Notes: generated from the letters alone by a model not told the origin. Shown: positions 52,774-62,969, numbered from the stretch's first letter. The stretch is 64,000 bases of DNA from Halomonas alimentaria (GCF_009902005.1 NZ_WUTT01000001.1:1140446-1204445), one strand, 5' to 3'. Made by a program: numbers and translations.

Positions 52774-54114
52774 TCAGGGGCCCGGCGGGGGGGCGAGTGC
52801 CTCGAGGATGCGGGGCAGTTGCCAGTGCCCTTCGGCGGTCAGTGCCATCCGGCCGCCCGAGAGGTCGACCAGCCCCTCGGTACACAGTGCCTCGAGATCG
52901 GCGCCTGTCGACAGCGTGGCAGGGTCGATGGAACGGCTGCAGAGCAGTGCCTCGAGTGTCGCCTGGTGATGCTGCTGGTCGGGGGTCAGGCGGATTCCGC
53001 ATGCAGTGGGCAGACGGCTGGCATCCAGAGCCCCCTCGTAGCCCGCCAGGGTGTCGGCGTTGCGAACCCAGAGCTCACCAATGCGGCTGTGGGCACCCAT
53101 GCCGAGCCCCAGCAGGTCACCGGCGGGACCCTGGGTAAAGCCCAGCGGGCCATGCCCCAGATTACCGCTGGCGCGGGCCTGGGCCAGGCGGTCGTCGCGA
53201 CGCGCGAAGAGGCCGAGGCCGATATGCACGTAGCCGGCTGCGTCCAGGTGGGCACGTGCCTCGGTCAGCAGCCGGCGGCGCGTCGCCGCGTCGGGTAGCC
53301 AGTCGCGATGGATGGCGCGCTGGGCCAGGTGACGCTCAGGGCGGTGGTCGTAGCGATGGAGGCGGATGCGTGCCGGGGCCATGCCGAGTACCTGCTCGAG
53401 GGTATCGGCGAGGCCCTGCGGTGTCTGGAAGGGCAGGCCGAGCATCAGCGACAGCGTCAGCTCCCTAAAGCCCAGGCGGTCGGCTTCGTCGACCAGTGCC
53501 TCGGTCAGTGCCCGGGGCTGGATACGGTTGATCGCCTGCTGTACCCGGGAGTCGAGCTCCTGCACGCCCAGGCTTAGGCGGTTGAAACCCAGCGCCTGCA
53601 AGTGGCGAAGGGTGAGCATGTCGGCCTCGCGGGGGTCGAGCTCGATACTGAAGTCGCGATCCCGGGCGGCGGAGAGCCCCAGGCGGGCGTCCAGGCGGTC
53701 GAAGAGGTCGCTCATCTGGTCCAGGGCGAGGAATGCCGGCGTCCCACCGCCCCAGTGCAGGCGTGACACCGGGGGCAGTCCGCTCAGCCGGCGCCGGGCC
53801 AGTACCATCTCGCGGTCGAGTCGCGACAGGTAGGGTTCGGCCTGGCGGCTGTCGTGGGAAGGTACACACTGGCTGGCGCAGAAGCGGCAGGCGTGACGGC
53901 AGAAGGGCAGGCGCACCTTTACCGCCAGGGAGGCCGCTGCCGGGCGATCGGCGAGGGCCGACTCCAGCTCCGGGGCTCCGACGCCCTCATGATAGTGGTG
54001 GGGCGCGGGATAGGCGACCTCGGTAGCCGATACCAGATCACCCGCGCCGGACAGCGGCTCTCGAGGCGGTCTCGAGGCCCCTTGGAAGGCAGTGCGCTTG
54101 GCGTGAACGGACAT
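52774..54114 (-). CDS. HemN-like radical SAM protein with altered active-site residues
   Basis: A 446-aa radical SAM protein aligned along its length with oxygen-independent coproporphyrinogen III dehydrogenase HemN (E. coli 457 aa). The cluster motif is CRHACRFC (CxxxCxxC); LHWGGGTPAFLALDQM and FSIELDPREADML are conserved. However, by my alignment E. coli Y56, H58, C71, F310 and Q311 are K, R, S, P and L here. These residues are invariant or needed in HemN, so the enzyme may be a paralogue with a different job. The start MSVHAKRTAF follows GGAGT. A class-II-type Fnr promoter lies upstream. The gene is 108 bp downstream of fnr's start. Confidence 0.8.
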   Translation of the reverse strand: MSVHAKRTAFQGASRPPREPLSGAGDLVSATEVAYPAPHHYHEGVGAPELESALADRPAAASLAVKVRLPFCRHACRFCASQCVPSHDSRQAEPYLSRLDREMVLARRRLSGLPPVSRLHWGGGTPAFLALDQMSDLFDRLDARLGLSAARDRDFSIELDPREADMLTLRHLQALGFNRLSLGVQELDSRVQQAINRIQPRALTEALVDEADRLGFRELTLSLMLGLPFQTPQGLADTLEQVLGMAPARIRLHRYDHRPERHLAQRAIHRDWLPDAATRRRLLTEARAHLDAAGYVHIGLGLFARRDDRLAQARASGNLGHGPLGFTQGPAGDLLGLGMGAHSRIGELWVRNADTLAGYEGALDASRLPTACGIRLTPDQQHHQATLEALLCSRSIDPATLSTGADLEALCTEGLVDLSGGRMALTAEGHWQLPRILEALAPPPGP

Positions 54115-54145
54115 GGGGCGACTCCGGGTCGTGAACATGCTCCTC

Positions 54146-54187
54146 ATGCTAGGGTGCCACGGCCAGGCAAGCGTTGAGCTACGTCAA
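54146..54187 (-). promoter_or_regulatory. Fnr-dependent promoter of the HemN-like gene
   Basis: TTGAG-CTAC-GTCAA (54174-54187) matches 8 of 10 bases of the Fnr box. On the minus strand a -10 element TAGCAT occupies 54151-54146. If the box is centred at -41.5, transcription starts near 54139 and the -10 falls exactly at -12 to -7, the standard class-II layout. The start codon is at 54114. Confidence 0.65.
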
Positions 54188-54205
54188 TCCCATGTGGAAT
54201 AGTCG

Positions 54206-54910
54206 TCAGCCGAGATGGGCTCCGCCTCCCGGGAGCAGCTGCCACAGCTGCCAGAGTGCGAAGGCGATGATCGTCAGTGCAGCGATGCTGCGGGTAGCCG
54301 GGTGGCGAATCAGGCCGGCCAGCTGGCGGGCGGCGAGCCCGGTGGCCAGCAGTGCCGGCAGGGTGCCGAGCCCGAAGGCACCCATCAGCAATGCGCCGCG
54401 CAGCGGGTCGGCCATGGCCAGACTCCAGGCCAGCATCGAGTAGACCAGGCCGCAGGGCAGCCAGCCCCATACCGCGCCCAGCGCCATCGCCTGGGGCACC
54501 CTGACCACCGGCATCAGGCGCCGTCCGACCGGCTCCAGGTGGCGCCACAGGCGCCTGCCCACCGCCTCCACCCGCAGCAGGCCCTTCCACCAGTCGGCGA
54601 TATACAGCGCCATCAGGATCAGCATCACAGCGGCGAAGCCCTGCAGGACGAGGCGGGTGGGAGCGGTCAGCGAGAGCAGGGTGCCGAGCGCCGCCGCCAG
54701 TGCGCCGGCGACCATGTAGCTGGTGATGCGGCCCAGGTTGTAGCCCAGCAGCAGGCCAGTGAGGCGCGCCGGGTGGCGCATGCTGGGGGGGACTGCGAAG
54801 GAGAGGGCGCTCATGATGCCGCCGCACATGCCGATGCAGTGGGCGCCGCCCAGCAGGCCGAAGACGAAGGCCGCGGCGAAGGGCGGCAGGTCGAGTCCGG
54901 TAGGGTCCAT
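54206..54910 (-). CDS. TauE/SafE-family membrane protein of the cco cluster
   Basis: A 234-aa inner-membrane protein with about six helices. It opens with FVFGLLGGAHCIGMCGGIMSAL, whose paired Cys in GGxHCxGMCGG is typical of the sulfite-exporter-like/DsbD-like proteins found after ccoS in cbb3 clusters. Other helices include LGAVWGWLPCGLVYSMLAWS, with another conserved Cys. A role in copper or thiol handling during oxidase maturation is inferred from place and Cys pattern. The ATG at 54910 overlaps the ccoS stop (TGATG). It is last in the ccoG-H-I-S group. Confidence 0.85.
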   Translation of the reverse strand: MDPTGLDLPPFAAAFVFGLLGGAHCIGMCGGIMSALSFAVPPSMRHPARLTGLLLGYNLGRITSYMVAGALAAALGTLLSLTAPTRLVLQGFAAVMLILMALYIADWWKGLLRVEAVGRRLWRHLEPVGRRLMPVVRVPQAMALGAVWGWLPCGLVYSMLAWSLAMADPLRGALLMGAFGLGTLPALLATGLAARQLAGLIRHPATRSIAALTIIAFALWQLWQLLPGGGAHLG

Positions 54911-55137
54911 CAACGCTTCTCGTCGTCGGGGTCACGGGCCGACGGCGTCGTGTCGTCGGCCTCTTCGGGGGGGCGCCGCTCGGCGGGGCGGTCGTTCTCG
55001 TCGTCGTCGAAGAGGATGCGATAGGCCGGCCCCTCCAGATCCTCGAACTGGTCGTGCTTGACCGCCCAGAAGAAGGCCCAGACGGCCAGGCCGAGCAGGA
55101 TCAGCGACAGCGGGATCAGCAGGTAGAGAATGCTCAT
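54910..55137 (-). CDS. ccoS: cbb3 oxidase maturation protein CcoS
   Basis: A 75-aa protein with one N-terminal helix (MSILYLLIPLSLILLGLAVWAFFWA) and the family signature VKHDQFEDLEGPAYRILFDDD. A charged, disordered tail (RPAERRPPEEADD) follows. CcoS is needed for cofactor insertion (heme and copper) into CcoN in Rhodobacter; its mechanism is unclear. It overlaps ccoI by 4 bases (ATGA) and the next gene by 1 base, so translation is coupled along ccoI-ccoS-TauE. Confidence 0.95.
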   Translation of the reverse strand: MSILYLLIPLSLILLGLAVWAFFWAVKHDQFEDLEGPAYRILFDDDENDRPAERRPPEEADDTTPSARDPDDEKR

Positions 55138-57620
55138 GGGTTGACCTCCGAGGGCGTGGCGGCCGGGGCAGCGGACGCATCGGCGAGGCGGCTGCGGAAA
55201 CGGTTGAGGCGCAGGGCATTGCCCACCACCACCAGGGAGCTGGCCGACATGCCGATGGCGGCCAGCCAGGGGGGCACGATGCCGATGGCGGCCAACGGCA
55301 TCGCCGAGGCGTTGTAGACCACCGACCATAGCATGTTCTGGCGCATCACCCGACGGGTGGCACGGCACAGTTCCACCGCCTCGGCGATGCGTGACAGGCG
55401 CGGACTGAGCAGGATGGCGTCGGCGCTGGTGCGCGCCAGGTCGGTGGCACCGTTCATGGCGATGGCCACGTCGGCGCCAGCCAGCACCGGCACGTCGTTG
55501 ATGCCGTCGCCGACCATGGCGACCCGTTCGCCTTCGGCCTGGCACTCGCGGATGCGCTCGAGCTTGCGTTCGGGGCTGGCGCTGCCCTCCCAGGTCGCGA
55601 TGCCCAGGCGGCTGGCCAGGCCCTCGGCAGCCCCGGGAGTGTCGCCGGAGAGCAGTTCCACGGCGAGGCCGAGCTCCTGCAGCATGGCTATCGTCTCGGC
55701 GGCGTCGTCACGCACCTGGTCCTGCAGGCGAAACCAGCAGCGCGGCTCGCCATCCTCGGCCAGCAGCAGCCACTGGCCCTCTCCGGGGGGCTCCGGGGAG
55801 GCTCCCGGGGCGGCGAAGTCCGCGCGGCCCAGCCGCCAGGCTCGGCCGTCCAGCCGCCCCTCGAGCCCCTTGCCCGGGCGGCTGGTGACCTGTTCGGCGT
55901 GTTGGCCCGCATCGCGGTAGGGGTGGAAGGCCCGCGCGATGGGGTGTTCGGAGCGTGCCTCCAGGGCGGCGGCCAGAACGCGGGCCGAGGCCGCGTCGAG
56001 CCCGCCCAGCGGACGCGTCTCCACCAGACTCATGCGGCCGGTGGTCAGGGTCCCGGTCTTGTCGAGGATCACCCGGTCGACCTGGGAGAGTGCCTCGATG
56101 GCGTCAGCCCGGGTGACCAGCACGCCGCGTCGGCGCAGCTGGCCGTGGCCGGCGGTGAGGGCGGTGGGTGTCGCCAGGGCAAGGGCGCAGGGGCAGGTGA
56201 CCACCAGCACCGAGAGGGTGACCCATAGTACCCGGGAAGGGTCGATGAACCACCACACGATGGCCACCCCCAGGGCCACGAACAGCAGCCTGAGCACGAA
56301 CAGGTGGGCCATGCGCGCGGCCATCTGGGCCAGGCGTGGACGGCTGGCGAAGGCGCGGTCGGTGAGGTCGACGATGCCGGAGACTCGGGAGTCGCGGCCG
56401 GCATGGGTCACGCGCACGACCAGCGGGCTCTCCATGTTGTGGCTGCCACCGGTGACGGTGTCACCCACACGCCGGGTCACCGGCAGGTACTCACCGGTGA
56501 GCATCGACTCGTCGAGGCTCGACTCACCCTCCTCGACCACGCCGTCGGCGGGCACGGTGTGGCCGGGCTTGACCAGCACCCGGTCATCGGCGGCAAGCTC
56601 GCCGGCGGGCAGGATGCGCTCCTCTCCCGCGTCGGTGAGGCGGATCGCCGAGGGGGGCAGGGCGCCGGCCAGGGCGTTGCCGGTATGACCGCTGCGGCGC
56701 CGGGCGCGGGCCTCCACATAGCGCCCGAAGAGCAGGAAGAAGGTGAACATCGCCACCGAGTCGAAGTAGACCTCTCCCATGCCGCTGATCACCGCATAGC
56801 CGCTGGCCAGATAGGCGCCGCCGATGGCGATGGAGACCGGCACGTCCATGCCCAGCACCCGGGTGCGCAGGTCACGCAGCGCGTTGCGGAAGAACGGCAA
56901 CGCGGAGAAGAACACCACCGGGGTGGCCAGGGCGAAGGAGAGCCAGTGGAACAGGGCGAGGAAGTCCTCGCTGATCTCCCCGGGGCCGGCCACGTAGATG
57001 GGAATCGAGAACATCATCACCTGGGCCATGCCCACCGCGGCGACGATCAGGCGGCGCACGGTCATGCGCTCCTCGCGCTGCAGTCGCGCCTGGGCCTCGT
57101 CGGGCTCCCAGGGCTGGGCCTGGTAGCCGATGGCAGCCATCTCGGCGAGGATCCGCGACAGCGTGACCCGGCTCGGGTCCCAGCTGACGCGTACCCGGTG
57201 GTGGGTGAGGTTGACCGCGCTTGCGGCGATGCCCTCGAGGCCATTGAGCCGGTGCTCGATCAGCCAGGCGCAAGCGGCACAGGTGATGCCGTCCACCGCC
57301 AGGGTGGCGTGGACGCGGCCGCTGTCGTCCCCCTCGGGATGCACGAACTGGCGCTGCAGCCCGGGATCGTCGAATACCGCCCAGGTCTCGGCCCGGGCGG
57401 CGTCGCGATCATCGGGGCGCTCCGGCAGCTCGGTGCGGAAGCGGTAGTAGCTGGCCAGCCCGCCATCCACGATGGCGTGGGCCACCGCCTCGCAGCCGGG
57501 ACAGCACAGCGGATGGCGAGTGTCATCCAGGGTGATCGACCAGGGTGCCCTGGCGGGCACCGGGTTGCCGCAGTGATAGCAGGGCGCGTCGCGGGAGGTG
57601 TCAGCAGTGTCGGTCGTCAT
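55134..57620 (-). CDS. ccoI: Copper-exporting P-type ATPase CcoI (FixI)
   Basis: An 828-aa P1B-ATPase that moves copper for assembly of the cbb3 oxidase. The N-terminus has extra Cys-rich motifs PCYHCGNP and LCCPGCEAVAHA, followed by an HMA domain (about 105-170) with GITCAACAW. Eight membrane helices hold the copper motif VTCPCALALATPTAL. The phosphorylation Asp is in VILDKTGTLTTGRMS, the actuator TGEYLPVTRRVG and the hinge MVGDGINDVPVLAGADV. The double-Cys N-terminal zinc-finger-like region is typical of FixI. It overlaps ccoS by 4 bases. Confidence 0.95.
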   Translation of the reverse strand: MTTDTADTSRDAPCYHCGNPVPARAPWSITLDDTRHPLCCPGCEAVAHAIVDGGLASYYRFRTELPERPDDRDAARAETWAVFDDPGLQRQFVHPEGDDSGRVHATLAVDGITCAACAWLIEHRLNGLEGIAASAVNLTHHRVRVSWDPSRVTLSRILAEMAAIGYQAQPWEPDEAQARLQREERMTVRRLIVAAVGMAQVMMFSIPIYVAGPGEISEDFLALFHWLSFALATPVVFFSALPFFRNALRDLRTRVLGMDVPVSIAIGGAYLASGYAVISGMGEVYFDSVAMFTFFLLFGRYVEARARRRSGHTGNALAGALPPSAIRLTDAGEERILPAGELAADDRVLVKPGHTVPADGVVEEGESSLDESMLTGEYLPVTRRVGDTVTGGSHNMESPLVVRVTHAGRDSRVSGIVDLTDRAFASRPRLAQMAARMAHLFVLRLLFVALGVAIVWWFIDPSRVLWVTLSVLVVTCPCALALATPTALTAGHGQLRRRGVLVTRADAIEALSQVDRVILDKTGTLTTGRMSLVETRPLGGLDAASARVLAAALEARSEHPIARAFHPYRDAGQHAEQVTSRPGKGLEGRLDGRAWRLGRADFAAPGASPEPPGEGQWLLLAEDGEPRCWFRLQDQVRDDAAETIAMLQELGLAVELLSGDTPGAAEGLASRLGIATWEGSASPERKLERIRECQAEGERVAMVGDGINDVPVLAGADVAIAMNGATDLARTSADAILLSPRLSRIAEAVELCRATRRVMRQNMLWSVVYNASAMPLAAIGIVPPWLAAIGMSASSLVVVGNALRLNRFRSRLADASAAPAATPSEVNP

Positions 57621-57635
57621 GTCGCAGGCGCCGGG

Positions 57636-58139
57636 CTAGAGGCCCGGTTCCAGAGCGGCCTCGTCGTCGCTGGGGAAGCTCGCCTCGCCGGTCAGCCGCC
57701 ATTCGGCCTCTTCTCCGGCCACGGGCTGCAGCTGCAGGTACCAGCGATGGCGCAGCGGCTCGTCCAGGGTGGTGACGTAGCGTCCCTCGCGCACGTGCTG
57801 GAGGGTCAGCTCGCGGTCGAAGTCGCTGTCGGTGGGGAAGATCAGCGCCAGGTGCAGCTGTTCCGGCTGGCGCGGCCCCTCCAGGTCGACCACCACATCG
57901 CCGGTGCGGTTGTCGACCCGCAGACGGGCCTCGAGCCCCAGCTCCAGGGCGTGCTCCTGCTTGGCCAGCTGTTCGTTGATGGCCAGGCCGCGCTCGTAGT
58001 AATCGCCGCCCACCGAACCATCGTAGTAGCGGATCGAGAGTGTCAGATAGACCAGGCTGAAGGTGATGGACGACAGCAGCAGCCCGATCAGGAACCAGGG
58101 CCAGAACTGCTTGTACCAGGGCTTGATATCTTCGCTCAT
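57636..58139 (-). CDS. ccoH: FixH/CcoH family protein
   Basis: A 167-aa membrane-anchored protein of the cbb3 assembly cluster. It has one N-terminal helix (about 9-33, WPWFLIGLLLSSITFSLVYL), then the FixH signature RYYDGSVGGDYYERGLAINEQ, and a periplasmic beta domain (GEAEWRLTGEAS near the end). CcoH associates with the oxidase during assembly in Rhodobacter. It starts 1 base after the ccoG stop and ends 15 bp before the ccoI start, in the conserved ccoG-H-I-S order. Confidence 0.92.
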   Translation of the reverse strand: MSEDIKPWYKQFWPWFLIGLLLSSITFSLVYLTLSIRYYDGSVGGDYYERGLAINEQLAKQEHALELGLEARLRVDNRTGDVVVDLEGPRQPEQLHLALIFPTDSDFDRELTLQHVREGRYVTTLDEPLRHRWYLQLQPVAGEEAEWRLTGEASFPSDDEAALEPGL

Positions 58140-58140
58140 C

Positions 58141-59580
58141 TTATCTCCGCAGGTCGCCGAGGAAACGCGCCTCGCGCTCCAGGGTTATATCGGGTGACTG
58201 TTCGGCGGTCAGTCGCAGGGTAATGGCGTGGCTCGGCTGCTCGATGGCATCACCCGGGGCGCTGATGGTGATCACCCGCTGGCGGGAGTCGCTGGCCGGT
58301 ACCTGGATGCTGTCGGTATCCAGCGTCAGCCCCGGAAGCCCGGAGGCCTCCAGGCGATACACGTGGGCCTCGGCGTCCATGTTGCGCACCGTGATGGCAT
58401 AGCTGTTGCTGATGCTCCCGTCGGCACTGGTCTGGAACAGCCGGTTACGGTCGCGCTCGACGTCGAAGGAGAGCGGTGTGCGATCTCCCACTGTCCAGGC
58501 GAAGAGCCCGATCATCACCAGCAGCGCGGCGAGATAGCCCATCAGGCGCGGACGCAGGATGTGGGTCGGCTTGCCCTCCAGGGCATTCTCGGTGGTATAG
58601 CGGATCAGCCCGCGGGGGTAGCCCATCTTGTCCATCACGCTGTCGCAGGCGTCGATGCAGGCCGCACAGGTGATGCACTCGTACTGCAGCCCGTCGCGAA
58701 TGTCGATGCCGGTGGGGCAGACCTGTACGCAGAGGTCGCAGTCGATGCAGTCGCCATGGCCTGCCTCCCGGGCCTCGGCGTGGGAGAGGCTCTTCTTGCG
58801 CGCCCCGCGGGGCTCGCCGCGGGCCTCATCGTAGGAGACGATCAGGGTGTCGCGGTCGAACATCACCGACTGGAAGCGGGCGTAGGGGCACATGTAGATG
58901 CACACCTGCTCGCGCAGCCAGCCGGCGTTGAGATAGGTGAAGACCAGGAAGAAGCCCACCCAGAAGTAGGACCAGCCGTGGGCCTCGAGGGTCGGCAGTT
59001 CCACCACGAGCTCCCGGATGGGGGTGAAGTAGCCCACGAAGGTGATGCCGGTGGCCAGGGCGATGGCCAGCCAGATGGCGTGCTTGGCCCCCTTGCGCCA
59101 AAGCTTGTCGGCATTCATGGGCTGCTTGTCGAGCTTGATGCGGCGGTTGCGCGACCCTTCCAGGCGATGTTCCACCCAGATGAACAGGAAGGTCCAGACG
59201 CTCTGCGGACAGGTGTAGCCACACCAGACGCGGCCGGCGAACACGGTGATGAAGAACAGGCCGAAGGCGCAAATGATCAGCAGCCAGGAGAGCAGCATGA
59301 ACTCCTGGGGATAGAAGGTGGCCGAGAAGATATGGAATTCGCGGCCGGGGAGGTTGAACCAGATCGCCGGGCGATCACCCCAGGGGACCCAGGGCAGGAT
59401 GAAGAAGGCCAGCATCAGCACCCAGTTGGAGGCCCGGCGCAGGCGCTGGAAGAACCCCTTGATCTCGCGCACGTAGATATGGCGGCGGCTCGCGTACATC
59501 TCCTGGGTGACGGCTTCCTGTGGGTTGTGACGCTCCACGGGATCCGGGGTGACATCGTGGGTCGGAATCTTGTCGCTCAT
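58141..59580 (-). CDS. ccoG: Cytochrome oxidase accessory protein CcoG (FixG/RdxA)
   Basis: A 479-aa membrane iron-sulfur protein, reported as a copper reductase for cbb3 assembly. Five helices carry GRVWCGYTCPQSVWTFLFIW and the CxxxC motif QVCIYMCPYARFQSVM. Two ferredoxin-type clusters follow: GDCIDCDLCVQVCPTGIDIR and ECITCAACIDACDSVMDKMG. The C-terminal periplasmic immunoglobulin-like domain (about 365-479) contains YAITVRNMDAEAHVYRL. The start MSDKIPTHD at 59580 is chosen over 59631. It is separated from the ccoNOQP operon by a terminator, so it heads a second operon. Confidence 0.95.
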   Translation of the reverse strand: MSDKIPTHDVTPDPVERHNPQEAVTQEMYASRRHIYVREIKGFFQRLRRASNWVLMLAFFILPWVPWGDRPAIWFNLPGREFHIFSATFYPQEFMLLSWLLIICAFGLFFITVFAGRVWCGYTCPQSVWTFLFIWVEHRLEGSRNRRIKLDKQPMNADKLWRKGAKHAIWLAIALATGITFVGYFTPIRELVVELPTLEAHGWSYFWVGFFLVFTYLNAGWLREQVCIYMCPYARFQSVMFDRDTLIVSYDEARGEPRGARKKSLSHAEAREAGHGDCIDCDLCVQVCPTGIDIRDGLQYECITCAACIDACDSVMDKMGYPRGLIRYTTENALEGKPTHILRPRLMGYLAALLVMIGLFAWTVGDRTPLSFDVERDRNRLFQTSADGSISNSYAITVRNMDAEAHVYRLEASGLPGLTLDTDSIQVPASDSRQRVITISAPGDAIEQPSHAITLRLTAEQSPDITLEREARFLGDLRR

Positions 59581-59634
59581 GGCGGGCTCGCGTCTGGAAG
59601 GTGGGATCCATTGTATCGATGCGCTGCACAAACG

Positions 59635-59667
59635 AGAAAGGGTGCGACTTGGAGCCGCACCCTTTCT
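59635..59667 (-). terminator. Rho-independent terminator of ccoNOQP
   Basis: A 12-bp perfect stem (agaaagggtgcg / cgcaccctttct) with a 9-base loop, followed on the minus strand by CGTTTGTG. It lies 20 bases after the ccoP stop and before ccoG. Confidence 0.82.
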
Positions 59668-59687
59668 TCACCCGATGGCAGGTCGCC

Positions 59688-60617
59688 TCAGTCCTGGGCG
59701 CGCAGGCTGTAGACGTAGGCGGCCACCAGGTGGACGCGCTCCTCGCCGATATAGGCGGCCTGGGCCGGCATGTGGCCGTTACGGCCGTTGCGCAGGGTCT
59801 GGCGCACGGAGTCCGCGACGCTCTGGCCGGGCTGCTGGTAGAGCCAGATATCGTTGGTCAGGTCGGGCGCACCGAGTGCCTGGTTGCCGGTGCCGTCGGG
59901 CATGTGGCATGCCGCACACACCGAGGCGAAGGTCGCCGCACCGCTCTCGGCACGTTCGGCCTCATGCTCCTGGCCAGACAGTGACAGCACGTGCTGGGTG
60001 ACGTTCTCGATGTTCTCCTGGCCGAGCTGCTGCCAGGAGGGCATCAGGCCGTTGCGGCCGTTGTTGAGGGTCGCCATGATCTGCTCCGGCTCGCCACCGT
60101 ACAGCCACTCGTCGTCGGTCAGGTTGGGGAAGCCGTAGCCGCCCTGGGCGCCTGAACCGTGACACACCGCACAGTTGTTGAGGAAGATGCGCTCCGCGAC
60201 CTGCATCGCCTCGGCGTCCTGGGCCAGCTCGGGGATCGGCACCTCCTCGTACTGGGCGAAGATCGGCGTGAAGCGCTCCTCGGCGCGCGCCACTTCCTCT
60301 TCCCACTGGCCCTCCTGGCTCCAGCCCAGCACGCCGGCGAAGTTGCCGAGGCCCGGGTAGAGCACCAGGTAACCCAGTGCGAAGATCACGGTGCCCACGT
60401 AGAGCTGGAACCACCAGCGCGGCAGCGGGTTGTCGTACTCCTCGATGCCATCGGCGGCGTGGCCGGTGGTATCCACGTTGCCCTCGGCATCAGGGGTCTT
60501 GTCGGTCTTGCGGTTGGCGTAGAGCAGCCAGAAGGCAATCCCGATGGAGCCCAGCGTGATGACGATGATCCAGGCGCTCCAGAACCCGGAAAGGGAGTCA
60601 CCCCAGAGATTGTTCAT
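59688..60617 (-). CDS. ccoP: Cytochrome cbb3 oxidase diheme subunit CcoP
   Basis: A 309-aa membrane-anchored diheme cytochrome c that feeds electrons to the cbb3 oxidase. Two N-terminal hydrophobic segments (about 12-35, WSAWIIVITLGSIGIAFWLL; and about 65-88, WWFQLYVGTVIFALGYLVLY) are followed by two cytochrome c domains with heme sites NNCAVCHGSGAQGG and ASVCAACHMPDGTG. Met ligands lie in MATLNNGRNGLMPSW and LRNGRNGHMPAQ. It overlaps ccoQ by 4 bases. Confidence 0.97.
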   Translation of the reverse strand: MNNLWGDSLSGFWSAWIIVITLGSIGIAFWLLYANRKTDKTPDAEGNVDTTGHAADGIEEYDNPLPRWWFQLYVGTVIFALGYLVLYPGLGNFAGVLGWSQEGQWEEEVARAEERFTPIFAQYEEVPIPELAQDAEAMQVAERIFLNNCAVCHGSGAQGGYGFPNLTDDEWLYGGEPEQIMATLNNGRNGLMPSWQQLGQENIENVTQHVLSLSGQEHEAERAESGAATFASVCAACHMPDGTGNQALGAPDLTNDIWLYQQPGQSVADSVRQTLRNGRNGHMPAQAAYIGEERVHLVAAYVYSLRAQD

Positions 60618-60829
60618 GTGTTCCTGTCTCCCTTGTGCTTGCGGGAATCGGCCCCGTTCGGCGAGGCGCTCGTGTCACGGTTCGGTTGTTCGTCATCGTC
60701 GGCGAAGGGCAGGTTGGCCGCCTCGTCGAAGTCAGGCTTGCGACGCTTCGAATAGGCCCACACCGTGATGCCGATGAAGGCCACGATCAGTACGCCGGTG
60801 ACGATGCCGCTTACGGTGCCGCTATCCAT
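60614..60829 (-). CDS. ccoQ: Cytochrome cbb3 oxidase small subunit CcoQ
   Basis: A 71-aa single-helix protein (about 8-28, GIVTGVLIVAFIGITVWAYS) followed by the CcoQ-type KRRKPDFDEAANLPFADDDE segment and a polar tail. CcoQ stabilises the oxidase and helps bind CcoP. It is placed between ccoO (2-bp gap) and ccoP (4-bp overlap), as in most cco operons. Confidence 0.95.
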   Translation of the reverse strand: MDSGTVSGIVTGVLIVAFIGITVWAYSKRRKPDFDEAANLPFADDDEQPNRDTSASPNGADSRKHKGDRNT

Positions 60830-60831
60830 GA

Positions 60832-61437
60832 TCAGTTGCCCTTGAGGACGGTGCCCAGCTGCTGCAGGTAGGCGATCAGTGCGGTGATCTCCTGCTCGCC
60901 GCGAACCTCACTGGTGGCGTTGTCGATCTGCTCGTCGGTGTAGGGCACGCCGAGGGCACGCAGGGCGCGCATCTTCTTCGGGGTGTCCTCGCCGTCGAGG
61001 GTGTTCTCGAACAGCCAGGGGTAGGCGGGCATCACCGACTCGGGTACCACGTCACGCGGGTTGTACATGTGGGCGCGGTGCCAGTCATCGCTGTAGCGGC
61101 CGCCGACGCGGGCCAGGTCCGGCCCGGTACGCTTGGAACCCCACAGGAAGTTGTGGTCGTAGACCGACTCGCCGGCCACGCTGTAGTGGCCGTAGCGCTC
61201 GGTCTCGGCACGGAAAGGGCGCACCATCTGGGAGTGGCAGCCCACGCAGCCCTCGCGGCGGTAGATATCGCGGCCTTCCAGCTCCAGGGCCGAGAGGGGT
61301 TCGAGGCCCTCCACCGGCTGTGTGGTCTGCTTCTGGAAGAACAGCGGTACCACCTCGGCCAGGCCGCCGAAACTGATCACCACCAGGATCAGCACGGCGA
61401 GCAGGCCGACATTCTTTTCGACGATCTCGTGTCTCAT
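60832..61437 (-). CDS. ccoO: Cytochrome cbb3 oxidase monoheme subunit CcoO
   Basis: A 201-aa membrane-anchored cytochrome c. The N-terminal helix (about 10-32, [20 protein letters not shown]) is followed by a heme site [19 protein letters not shown]. Other family motifs are [20 protein letters not shown] and a distal Met in [19 protein letters not shown]. It accepts electrons from CcoP and passes them to CcoN. It is second in ccoN-O-Q-P. Confidence 0.97.
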   Translation of the reverse strand: MRHEIVEKNVGLLAVLILVVISFGGLAEVVPLFFQKQTTQPVEGLEPLSALELEGRDIYRREGCVGCHSQMVRPFRAETERYGHYSVAGESVYDHNFLWGSKRTGPDLARVGGRYSDDWHRAHMYNPRDVVPESVMPAYPWLFENTLDGEDTPKKMRALRALGVPYTDEQIDNATSEVRGEQEITALIAYLQQLGTVLKGN

Positions 61438-61460
61438 TGGAAGTCTCGTTCCCTGTAGGC

Positions 61461-62885
<1,425 letters not shown>

Positions 62886-62955
62886 GTCGGGTTCCCATCG
62901 AACGCGGTAGGAGATAAAGCTGCGTCAGTTTGTCACAGACGCGGCCTCCCTGAGG

Positions 62956-62969
62956 ATGATGCAAGTCAA
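62956..62969 (-). promoter_or_regulatory. Fnr/Anr box upstream of ccoN
   Basis: On the minus strand TTGAC-TTGC-ATCAT matches 8 of 10 bases of TTGAT-N4-ATCAA. Centred at -41.5 it would set the start near 62921, 36 bp before the ccoN ATG. The -10 there (ACAAAC or CAAACT) is weak. cbb3 operons are standard Fnr/Anr targets. Confidence 0.65.
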
